Of a stretch of DNA of 64,000 nucleotides, positions 35,303 through 45,946 are shown in pieces. How positions within the stretch are numbered: position 1 is the stretch's first letter; the number at the start of each line of letters is the position of its first letter. Origin of the DNA: Amorphophallus konjac (lineage: Eukaryota; Streptophyta; Magnoliopsida; Alismatales; Araceae); assembly GCA_022559845.1 (NCBI GenBank), contig CM040126.1, positions 140,438,064 through 140,502,063 on the forward strand. Reading direction: 5' to 3'. The position numbers and the translations under genes are program-made. The notes beneath the pieces are model-generated. The model did no database searches. It was given only the letters and a program-made list of their open reading frames with translations, and was not told where the DNA came from.

Positions 35303-35402
35303 NNNNNNNNNNNNNNNNNNNNNNNNNNNNNNNNNNNNNNNNNNNNNNNNNNNNNNNNNNNNNNNNNNNNNNNNNNNNNNNNNNNNNNNNNNNNNNNNNN
35401 NN
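35303..35402. other. Assembly gap (100 N)
   Basis: Exactly 100 N, the usual size for a scaffold gap of unknown length. The two sides need not be as close as they appear. Confidence 0.99.
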
Positions 35403-35416
35403 AAAAATACATATTA

Positions 35417-35843
35417 ATGGAGGCGTCCAGGCCCCTGGACGCCTCCATAAAAACAAATAAAAAAAATAAAAATGCCAGCCCTTGCATAAAAGACAAAAGA
35501 AAAATAAAAAAATAATAAACTTTTGGAGGCGTCCAGGCCCCTGGACGCCTCCATCAACTCACTCACGGGCGCCGCCACCGAACGACGGTTTGTCGTGTGT
35601 GAAAAAAGCCAAATTTAGAGACGTCCAGCTGACTGGACGCGCCCATTTCTGAATCACGAGGCGCCGCTCACAAAACCACGCGTTGTGCCAAACCGCGTGC
35701 GGCCGTCGTCGGTTTTCGGTGGACCTGTTAGAGGCGTCCGGGACCCTGGACGCCCCCATAAAAGTATTCTAAAAAAATCAATAAAAATAGAATAAAATAT
35801 TATTTCGGCCCTGATGGAGGTGTCCAGGGTCCTGGACGCCTCC
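35417..35843. repeat. Five near-perfect GGAGGCGTCC palindromes
   Basis: Copies at 35417-35448, 35524-35553, 35619-35645, 35731-35758 and 35812-35843. Copies 1 and 2 are perfect 28-base palindromes around GGAGGCGTCCAGG / CCTGGACGCCTCC; the others differ at a few bases but keep both arms. Spacers are unrelated A/T-rich or coding-like DNA. Confidence 0.9.
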
Positions 35844-35857
35844 ACCTTCCGGAGCTC

Positions 35858-35866
35858 TATAAATAG
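35858..35866 (+). promoter_or_regulatory. TATA box of LTR T3
   Basis: CTCTATAAATAGAGGC, 15 bases after the last palindrome. This is a near-consensus plant TATA box. Confidence 0.75.
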
Positions 35867-36493
35867 AGGCCCACCCCCTCAGTTCTAGGGAGCTAAGCAG
35901 TGATCCGATAGGCTGCCGGAGCCCAGAGGCTACGGAGTCATTTTTCTAACCCGTGGGGTCTTTTGTAGGTGGAGGTTCTGCCGGCTTCTCGGGTGCCTAC
36001 GCTCGCGAGAGGAAGGTCGTCTTCATCCACCGCGCTTCCCCGTCGTCCCCACGCTGCCGGAGCTCCGCCGGATTTCACCCTCGGCTCATCCAATAAGCTT
36101 TTTCTTCCCCTTTTTCTCCATAGTTCTTTACATTCATCATATTGCATCCTCTATCCCCCTTCACAAGGGCGCCTCTTCTCTTATACTTCTTGCATCCATC
36201 ATCTCATTTTCCTCCTACTCGAGTCCGAGAGGGGTTTAAAAGATAACACCAACCAGGTGTGTGTCTTGCCATCATTTCGTTATTTTTACCGCGAGGATTT
36301 GAATACTACACCTCCATCTTTCTAATCCACTTGTCATTTATTTGTCGTTGTTTTGCAAGGGTACCCGAGGAAAGCCCTCTCCGTCGGCCGGCCGGAAGGA
36401 GAGGAAGAAGCAACCCGCCATGTCCCGCTCTTGAGGTAGGCGCGATCACTTTCTTATTTTGGGGTCTTTCGGCCCCTGGCGATCACATCTTTT

Positions 36494-36967
36494 CATCGAG
36501 GCCGCGGCGAGTCACTTCCCCAATGGCCGTTTAAATTTCGTTTCCTATATTCTCTTTATATTTTGTTAAATTCTGCTTATATCATCGAGGCCGCGGCGAG
36601 TCACTTCCCCAATGGCCGTTTAAATTTTCGTTCCTATATTCTTTCTATATTATATTATATTTTGCTCATATCATCGAGGCCGCGGCGAGTCACTTCCCCA
36701 ATGGCCGTTTAAATTTCCGTTCTTATATTCTCTCTATAATCTGTTATATTCTGCTCATATCATCGAGGCCGCGGCGAGTCACTTCCCCAATGGCCGTTTA
36801 AATCTCTGTTCTTATATTCTCTTTTATATTCTGCTATATTCTGCTCATATTCTCGAGGCCGCGGCGAGTCACTTCCCCAATGGCCGTTTCAATTCTTGTT
36901 ATTTAATTTCTGCACCATTCCCGTCCCCCCGAGGCCGCGGCGAGTCACTTCCCGCTATGGCCGTTTG
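36494..36967 (+). repeat. 89-bp minisatellite, six units
   Basis: CATCGAGGCCGCGGCGAGTC begins units at 36494, 36583, 36672 and 36761 (period 89), with diverged units at about 36850 and 36928. Each unit has a conserved G/C-rich half (ending AATGGCCGTTTAAAT) and a variable T-rich half (TATATTCT...). Confidence 0.92.
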
Positions 36968-37215
36968 AACCCCATATCTTGCTATATTATACTTGTCCCG
37001 CTCGCCCCACCGGAGCAATCTCCCGTGGTGGCCCCTTCTCTCTTCTCTATCATTCTGTGTTGCAGCAAACAGCAAAACAAACAAAAAAGAGGAGCCCGCG
37101 CGCTCTCCGCATCCTCTTCCTCGCACCATCGAACTCCGAACCGCGTGACGTCGCTCACACCAGGCGCACCGGGATCTTCTCTACAGATCGTTGGATCTGT
37201 GTATAGCAGAGACCC

Positions 37216-37227
37216 GATCTGATACCA
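37216..37227 (-). promoter_or_regulatory. Primer-binding site of the copia-like element
   Basis: The minus strand reads TGGTATCAGATC two bases after an LTR end CATACCCAACA, one base different from the usual initiator-Met site. Confidence 0.65.
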
Positions 37228-38843
37228 ATTGTTGGGTATGTGTCACGCCCCCAACCGATAGCAGCGGAACGTGTAGTTCGGAACGCGGCAGTGATACAGT
37301 CGTGAATAATCAGAGCATACATAAGACACAAAATTTCCAAGGCCGGATAATATGAACAAAATATAATCTTTATTGATAATCAAATGTCAATTACATAACT
37401 GGACTCCACTTATATGGGAAAAAGAAAAGACTCAAATACTTTATAAAAGGAAAATACTCAAGGACAAGATAAGACTCAAAGAAAGACACTAACACGATTC
37501 TCTATTTCGCTCATCACTCTTGCCCTTCCCCATCTGTTGGACTATCTTCAATGTCGTTACCTGAAAAAAATGTTAAAGATAGACTGGTGAGCGAAATGCT
37601 CAGTAGGAATTACATCTCTCATCAAGCAGAATATAAGTGATTAACCAATTATTCATGTTCATGACAAATGCAATGCAGGAAATGGTATAACTTGAAAATC
37701 ATGACAATTGATCTAGAAGAAAGGATAAATATCAAGGCCAAAGGCAGTTATGAGCACAAGAGAAATAGGGATGAATTTCTCATACAGAGTTAAGGACAAG
37801 CTATCAGAATATAACAAGGACAGATACTTAGATGAACATAACTTCAGAATTGGCCAGAATATAACAGAGTTCCAATAAATATAAGCAATCTAGCAGAATA
37901 TCAAAATTATCAAAATAACCAAGCAACAAATTATCAGAATAACAAATTTAACAGAATTAACAGAGTTTGTAGAATAACAGATATAACAGAATAACAGAAT
38001 ATAACAGATGTACAGAGTTTGGTGCAATGCCACACCCAGAATTACCATGGTTTACAGAATTAGACTTCCGTCCTACCTGACACTAAAAAGTCACGGACCC
38101 ACAGCCCTTAATGTTTCAGAATCAGATTTGGCCAAATACAGAGTCAAAGGGTTATGTTCTCGAATTGATAACAAGAAGATTCAAAAAGGAGTAGAGTGTC
38201 AAGACTAACGGAAAACCAAAGTGACACGGATCGGATCCCGAGGTTTTTAGGGTACAACCAGCTCGGCTGCCTTGAGGTAATCCAAGGCTAGCGGAGACTT
38301 ACGGAGGTCCCAATGACTAACTTGCCAGTCCGAAAGAACGGAATGTCCAACGGAGGACTCGTATGTCACCGAGAGTTGAGGTGTATAACGTGAACCAATC
38401 ATGAAAAAGGGGCTCCATCTACGGACATGAGATGAGAGTGTCAAAAGACCCGAGGTATGGGTCAAAATCGGAAGAAAACAGTGAGAACACGAATGCGTTA
38501 ATTATAGAATTCACGTCCATCTAATTCTATAATTAACTATAATTAAATAGACTTATTTTAATTGACGTTTGTGTGTAGTGTCATTTATTAATTAGCGTCC
38601 ACTTGGAGGGACGTTAATTCTATGATTTTCAACTTAATTTATTTAACAAGAATTCACGTCAATATCTATTTAATTGAATAATTTTAAAAATATATATTCA
38701 AAGACACATTTATTTATTTAAAATAATTTAGAGAAAAAAATATATGATAATTAGGAGAAAAATATGAGAATTCCATATATATAACTTTTATGATTTTTTG
38801 TTACATATTTTAATAGATATAAATTTTTAAAGATATAATTACA

Positions 38844-38848
<5 letters not shown>

Positions 38849-38914
<66 letters not shown>
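38849..38914. repeat. TA microsatellite in 3' LTR
   Basis: More than 60 bases of uninterrupted TA repeat; the other LTR has the same repeat at 43859-43921. Confidence 0.95.
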
Positions 38915-38918
<4 letters not shown>

Positions 38919-39909
38919 AACGACTTTGCATTATGTCGTCAAAAGGATTTGACGACAGTAAGCTTGTCGTCATTTATATATCAAATGTGTTACCTTCTTC
39001 AAACCTCCGGTTCTCGATGTATACACGTCGGAATCACGCGTTCTATATATCGAAATGACGGGCTCGGGAAACTCTACCTAATCGGACGTTCAAAATAATT
39101 TTTTGTTTAGAGATGGGGGATCTTGAGATAGGAGGTACGAAAAATGGTGCAACCACTCTCACTATCTCGATCTCCATCCCACTAGTACGCCCATAAATTT
39201 TCATGGTCAAAGGAGACTCCGATACCCACGAACAAGCTATTAAGGTGAAAACTCCATAACTAACTTCTATAGTATTAAACCAAAACACGAAAAAAATCAT
39301 GTAGAATTATCATGTGAGGTTTAATCTAATTATAATCTTTGGCATGAAGAGAGAACACCTACGGATGCATCAAAAGAATATGGTATACACATGCAGAGGT
39401 TATATTAAGGTTTAATAGTAATTGCTTTAGCTTGATATCGAGAAGACCTACGAGAAACTTGAGACTATGAACTCGAACATGAGATATAAGCATGTTGTTA
39501 TGATCATAGGAGTATGTATTATCCTTTTTAATTGAGTTTAGCTGTCAGAGAGAACACCTACCTCCTTTGGTCGATTTGGTTGACAGAACTAAGCTGACAA
39601 AAGAATATGGTAGCTACAATCGTTCTAACAGCAGTAACCGTGGAAGAATAATAAGAAGCAGTTAGATGCTTCTTTTCACAGGCAACAGTACGTAGCAGCC
39701 CCCCCCTTCCGCGCAGTAGAAACAAGGAATAAGAAGAAAAGATGAAGAACTTAATGTTCTTCACGTACACCACGGCTACACCACGGCAGAAGCAACCTTT
39801 CAGAAGAAGAAGGTGTTGTTCTTCTGCTTCTGGTCGATAGAAGAGAGGCTTAGTAGTAGCAACTCGTTATGTTCGAGGAGGAGTAGGGACAGGAGGTTAT
39901 AAAAGGGGG

Positions 39910-39917
39910 TATTTATA
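39910..39917 (-). promoter_or_regulatory. TATA box of Tekay-like 3' LTR
   Basis: The minus strand reads CCCTATAAATACCC; the partner in the other LTR is at 44930-44937. Confidence 0.65.
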
Positions 39918-40882
39918 GGGTTTTGTGAACCTAATGGGTGTTGAATTCGATTGGGAATCAAACTTCCTAGTACAAGTACTAATAGCATTAGGATTTTCCT
40001 TTACTTACCTTTCCGAAACACAACACTTCCTAGTTAGACATATATGTTTAAGAGATTCTCGTTAGTTAACGTTTAATTTAAAGTGTAATAATCTTTCAGA
40101 ATTTTTATCTTTTTTATTTGATGTGATCTAGTTGGGAAATTTTAGGGGTAAATTTTTTTCCCATTTTTCTCTATTTTTCTATGTAATTAGTTTTCCAAAA
40201 TTTTCTTTTAAAAAAAATGGCACTATTCATTTTTTTATAAAATAACAACTTGTATTAAGTCGTTTTATACATAGTACACGCGCATGGCAAAGGGCGTCAT
40301 TTGATTTGTGACATTTTCTCTTAACCTTCAAAAGCATGATGATATATATATATATATATCCCTTTTATTTCTATATTACCTTTAACTATATACTTTATTT
40401 GATTAAAGATCCTATGGCTAATTTGCAAATAACGACCAAGTAAATGTCGTCATTTATTATTTTTCAACCTCTTTCCTCTGACCTTTAATTAACTAAAACT
40501 GTATATATATCCATTCTACCTCCTTTATTTTATCTTTAATGTATTTAAATCTTGTATATATATCCTTCTTCCTTCTAATAAAATTATAATATAGCAGATG
40601 TGGAATATTAAAATTTTTAAATTAGTAATAAAATATAAATTGATATTTTCTTCAAGATTTAATGATTCTTAATTCAAATAAAATTATGTTGTGCATTCAA
40701 TGCTTACATAAAAATAACATGTTATTCTTAAATTTATTATAATACTGGGGTAGGGTTCATGAGTTCTTTTTGTAAGACTTATAAGAATGTCAGGGGGGTT
40801 GTGTACAAGGTCTGGCCTTGTTTATTTATTATTTTTAATTTATTTTAATTTTCTAGTCATTTAATTTATCAGGATTGCTACA

Positions 40883-40896
40883 CTCTCCCCCATTTA
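40883..40896 (-). promoter_or_regulatory. Polypurine tract of Tekay-like element
   Basis: The minus strand reads AAATGGGGGAGAG directly before the LTR start TGTAGC. Confidence 0.85.
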
Positions 40897-41024
40897 AAAG
40901 AATTTGGTCCCCAAATTCACATAACATACATTTCCAATACATTGGTGGGGTATCTAATTCTATACTCCAATCATAAGACAAGATCATCTAGGGATGCTAA
41001 TCAAAATAAGCTAAGGTACTAGAC

Positions 41025-41983
41025 TTAGGTTAAAGGGGTACCTCTAGCTACTCCATTATCAGCACGTTCGACTCGTCTTATTGCTTGCATTTGTCCCTGA
41101 CGCCATTCCTTATTGCGATCCTTTGCTTGCTGAGGTTGATCTTTAGGAAGGGGACATTCGGCTACCTTATGTTCTCGGCTTCCACAACGAAAATAAGCTC
41201 CATTCTTCCAGCGACATTTCTCGGATTGATGACCCTCATTCCCACAATGCTTGCACTTCCCATCCTTAGGCTTCTTCCCGTTCGTAACTCTATTATCATC
41301 ATTAGACCTTTTATTGCCATTATCTACTTTATTCTTTTCCATTCGTGCCTTGACCTTGTCAGATAATTCCATAGCATCTTCCAATAGCTGAGCTCTCTTA
41401 ACCATCTCGGCATATTATTGAATATCCATCGGTGCTAATTGGGGTATTTATTGCAATCTTAACCCATTCAAGAACCTCCTAGCTTTCATCTTCTCTGTCA
41501 TGATTAAATGAGGTGCATACCGTGATAACCTCGAGAACTGAGCCTCATATTCTACCACAGACATGCTTCTTTGTTTGAGCGAGGCAAATTCTCCTACCTT
41601 TCTCTCCCGAACTCTCTCCAAGAAATACTTCTCGTTGAAGTGTTCTAAAAATTCTACCCAAGTTACTTGAATGTTTGGCAAAGTGGCTTCTACGGACTCC
41701 CACCAAGCCCTTGCGTCCTTCTCTAGTTGACATGTTACTAAAAGTACCTTATCTTGGTCCGAACATTGCATCACTCGAAAAATTCTTTCCATCTCCTTCG
41801 TCCAATCTTCCGCCATGTCAGGATCAGGGGTTCCACTAAACCTAGGGGGATTGAGGCTCCGGAACTCACGATGTAACTCTCCAGCTCCACGATTGGCTCC
41901 ACCCTCGGCTACCCGCTGAAGAGCCTGAGTCAATCCTTGAACCGTCCTTTACATCGCACGCCATTGGGCACGCTTAGCGGCCA
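41025..41983 (-). pseudogene. gag: Tekay-type gag with nonsense codons
   Basis: One minus-strand frame runs from the ATG at 41983 (MAAKRAQWRAM) to the stop at 41025, broken by about three stop codons (near 41951, 41445 and 41415). The capsid part has the Tekay pattern NPPRFSGTPDPDMAEDW, ARAWWESV, FNEKYF, VGEFASLKQ. The C-terminus has a zinc knuckle CKHCGNEGHQSEKC and a second CGSREHKVAEC-like knuckle that lacks the first Cys (FRCGS follows Tyr). Gag would form the particle that packages element RNA. Reading continues in no pol frame; the polypurine tract follows within 130 bases. Confidence 0.88.
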
Positions 41984-42207
41984 TTGTTATCTATCTAGTT
42001 CTACAAGACACAAACAATCTCATGTAAGATTATCAAGTAATTCTCGTGAAATTTTTACTAAGCTATTTTCATAAGCTGATATTATTAGTATTATAATTCC
42101 TTTTTAGCTCTTAACCCAAGGTTCTACCCAATCTCCCCGGGTAATAATAGGATTCAACCTAGAACTTATGGCAACTATAGTCAAGACCTAGGGTTTAATA
42201 TACCTAG

Positions 42208-42219
42208 GCTCTGATACGA
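42208..42219 (-). promoter_or_regulatory. Primer-binding site of Tekay-like element, mutated
   Basis: The minus strand reads TCGTATCAGAGC, two bases off the initiator-Met site TGGTATCAGAGC. Confidence 0.7.
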
Positions 42220-42278
42220 CAAACTGCCACGCTCCGAACTACACGTTCCCCTGTTATCGGTTTGGGGCGTGACAGTTT

Positions 42279-43856
42279 GAACGTGTAGTTCGGAACGCGG
42301 CAGTGATACAGTCGTGAATAATCAGAGCATACATAAGACACAAAATTTCCAAGGCCAGACAATATGGACAAAATATAATCTTTATTGATAATCAAATGTC
42401 AATTACATAACTGGACTCCACTTATATGGGAAAAAGAAAAGACTCAAATACTTTATAAAGGGAAAAGACTCAAGGACAAGATAAGACTCAAAGAAAGACA
42501 CTGACACGATTCTCCATTTCGCTCATCACTCTTGCCCTTCCCCATCTGTTGGACTATCTTCAATGTCGTTACCTGAAAAAAATGTTAAAGATAGGCTGGT
42601 GAGCGAAACGCTCAGTAGGAATTACATCTCTCATCAAGCAAAATATAAGTGATTAACCAATTACTCATGTTCATGAAAAATGCAATGCAGGAAATGGTAT
42701 AACTTGAAAATCATGACAACTGATCTAGCAAAAAGGATAAATATCAAGGCCAAAGGCAGTTACGAGCTCAAGAGAAATATGGATGAATTTCCCATGCAGA
42801 GTTAAGGACAAGCTATCAGACTTTCACAAGGATAGATACTTAGATGAACATAACTTCAGAATTGGCCAGAATATAATAGAGTTCCAATAAATATAAGCAA
42901 TCTAGCAGAATATCTAAATTATCAGAATAACCAAGCAACAAATTATCAGAATAACAGATTTAACAGAATTAACATAGTTTGCAGAATAATAGATATAACA
43001 GAATAACAGAATATAACAGATGTACAGAGTTTGGTGCAATGCCACACCCAGAATTACCATGGTTTATAGAATTGGACTTCCGTCCTACCTGGCACTGAAA
43101 AGTCGCGGACCCACAGCCCTTAATGTTTCAGAATCAGATTTGGCCAAATACAGAGTCAAATGGTTATGTTCTCGAATTGATGACAAGAAGATTCCAAAAG
43201 GATTAGAGTGTCAAGACTAACAAAAAACCAAAGTGACATGAATCGGATCCCGAAGTTTTTAGGGTATAACCAGCTCGGCTGCCTTGAGGGAATCCAAGGC
43301 TACCGAAGACTTACGGAGGTCCCAATGACTAACTTGCCAGTCCAAAGGAACGGAATGTCCAACGGAGGACTCGTATGTCACCAAGAGTTGAGGTGTATAA
43401 CGTGAACCAATCATGAAAAAGGGGCTCCATCTACGGACGTGAGATGAGAGTGCCAAAAGACCTGAGATATGAGTCAAAATCGGAAGAAAACAGTGAGAAC
43501 ATGAATGCATTAATTATAGAATTCACGTCCATCTAATTCTATAATTAATTATAATTAAATAAACTTATTTTAATTGACGTTCGTATGTAGTGTCATTTAT
43601 TAATTAGCATCCACTTGGAGGGACGTTAATTCTATGATTTTCAACTTAATTTATTTAACAAGAATTCACGTCAATATCTATTTAATTGAATAATTTTAAA
43701 AATATATATTCAAAGACACATTTATTTATTTAAAATAATTTAGAGAAATAAAATATATGATAATTAGGAGAAAAATATGAGAATTCCATATATATAACTT
43801 TTATAATTTTCTGTTACATATTTTAATAGATATGAATTTTTAAAGATATAATTACA

Positions 43857-43925
<69 letters not shown>

Positions 43926-45892
43926 AACGACTTTGCGTTATGTCGTCAAAAGGATTTGACGACAGTAAGCTTGTCGTCATTTATATATCAAATGTGTTAC
44001 CTTATTCAAACCTCCGGTTCTCGACGTATACACGTCGGAATCACGCGTTCTATATATCGAAATGACGGGCTCGAAAAACTCTACCTAACCGGGCGTTCAA
44101 AATAATTTTTCGTTGAGAGATGGGGGATCTTGAGATAGGAGACACGAAAAATAGTGCAACCACTCTCACTATCTCGATCTCCATCCCACTAGTACGCCCA
44201 AAAATTTTCATGGCCAAAGGAGACTCCGATACCCACGAACAAGCTATTAAGACGAAAACTCCATAACTAACTTCTATAGTATTAAACCAAAACACGAAAA
44301 AAAATCATGTAGTAAAATCATGTAGAAATATCATGTGAGGTTTAATCTAATTATAATCTTTGGCATGAAGAGAGAACACCTACGGATGCATCAAAAGAAT
44401 ATGGTGTACACATGCAGAGGTTATATTAAGGTTTAATATTAATTACTTTAGCTTGATATCGAGAAGACCTACGAGAAACTTGAGACTATGAACTCGAACA
44501 TGAGATATAAGCATGTTGTTATGATCATAGGAGTATGTATTATCCTTGTTAATTGAGTTTAGCTGTCAGAGAGAACACCTACCTCATTTGGTTGATTTGG
44601 TTGACAGAACTAAGCTGACAAAAGAATATGGTAGCTACAATCGTTCTAACAGCAGTAACCGTGGAAGAATAATAAGAAGCAGTAACATGCTTCTTGTCAC
44701 ATGCGGCAGTACGCAGCAGCCCCCCCTTCCGCGTAGTAGAAACACGGAATAAGAAGAAAAGATGAAGAACTTCACGTTCTTCACGTACACCACGGCTACA
44801 CCACTGCAGAAGCAACCTTTCGGAAGAAGAAGGTGTTGTTCTTCTGCTTCTGGTCGATAGAAGAGAGGCTTAGTAGTAGCAACTCGTTATGTTTGAGGAG
44901 GAGCAGTGACAGAAGGTTATAAAAGGGGGTATTTATAGAGTTTTGTGAACCCAATGGGTGTTGAATTCGATTGAGAATCAAACTTCCTAGTACAAGTACT
45001 AATAGCATTAGGATTTTCCTTTACGTACCTTTCCGAAACACAACACTTCCTAGTAAGACAATTCTGTTTAAGAGATTCTCGTTAGTTAACGTTTAATTTA
45101 AAGTGTAACAACCTTCCGAAATTTTTATCTTTTTTATTTGATGTGATCTAGTTGGGAAATTTTAGGGGTATGTTTTTTTCCATTTTTCTCTATTTTTCCA
45201 TGTAATTAGTTTTCCAAAATTTTCTTTTAAAAATGTCACTATTCATTTTTTTTATAAAATAACGACTTGTATTAAGTTGTTTTATACATAGTACACGCCC
45301 ATGGCAAAGGGCGTCATTTGACTTGTGGCATTTTCTCTTAACCTTCAAAAGACCGATATTATATATATATATCCCTATTATTTCTATAATACCTTTAACT
45401 ATAGACTTTATTTGATTAAAGATCCTATGGCTAATTTGCAAATAACGACCAAGTAAATGTCGTTATTTATTATTTTTCAACCATTTTCCTCTGACCCTTA
45501 ATTAACTAAAATTGTATATATATCCATTCTACCTCCTTTGTTTTATCTTTAATGTATTTAAATCTTGTATATATATCCTTCTTCCTTCAAATAAAATTAT
45601 AATATAGTAGATGTGGAATATTAAAATTTTTAAATTAGTAATAAAATATAAATTGATATTTTCTTCAAGATTTAATGATTCTTAATTCAATTAAAATTAT
45701 GTTGTGCATTCAATGCTTACATAAAAATAACATGTTATTCTTAAATTTGTTATAATACTAGGGTAGGGTTCATGAGTTCTTTTGTTAAGACTTATAAGGA
45801 TGTCAGGGGGGTTGTGTACAGGGTCTGGCCTTGTTTATTTATTATTTTTAATTTATTTAAACTTTCTAGTCATTTAATTTATCAGGGTTGCT
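42279..45892 (-). repeat. 5' LTR of the Tekay-like element
   Basis: Matches 37241-40882 throughout, with an added AAATCATGTAGT-like duplication near 44305. Its 3' terminal ~40 bases (42233-42274) are present but inverted relative to the rest. Confidence 0.85.
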
Positions 45893-45941
45893 TATGTGTG
45901 TAATAGGATCTAGAGGGAGGTGAATAGATCCTTTTAGAAAC

Positions 45942-45946
45942 AATGC
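45942..45946. repeat. Target-site duplication AATGC, left copy
   Basis: AATGC borders element C on the left and again on the right at 55964-55968; the empty-site relative at 57117-57121 has it once. Confidence 0.88.

Larger units (their letters stand above)
35403..37215 (+). mobile_element. Tat-type LTR T3, left end lost in gap
   Basis: Five strong palindromes (35417-35843) lie just upstream of a TATA box (35858-35866). Downstream are a leader with a possible intron donor near 36256 (CAGGTGTG), a GTCGGCCGGCCGG stretch at 36383-36395 comparable to 25160 in T2, and an 89-bp minisatellite. The order matches LTR T2. No internal coding region follows; the copia primer-binding site begins at 37216. 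Confidence 0.5.
37241..40882 (-). repeat. 3' LTR of the Tekay-like element
   Basis: Reads TGTAGCAATCC to GGGGGCGTGACA on minus. TATA (TATAAATA) lies at 39910-39917. Palindromes with GACGT/ACGTC or CGAC/GTCG arms are at 38560-38620, 38920-38970 and 40250-40460. Confidence 0.85.
37241..45892 (-). mobile_element. Tekay-like non-autonomous element with 3.6 kb LTRs and gag only
   Basis: Two long, highly similar LTRs (37241-40882 and about 42279-45892) enclose only 1.4 kb. Minus orientation is shown by PBS (42208-42219), gag (41983-41025) and polypurine tract (40883-40896). The LTR starts TGTAGCAATCC and ends GGGGGCGTGACA. Protease, RT, RNase H and integrase are absent, so it could move only with help. 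Each LTR contains a long TA microsatellite (38849-38914; 43859-43921), short GACG/CGTC palindromes and a TATA box. Confidence 0.85.
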
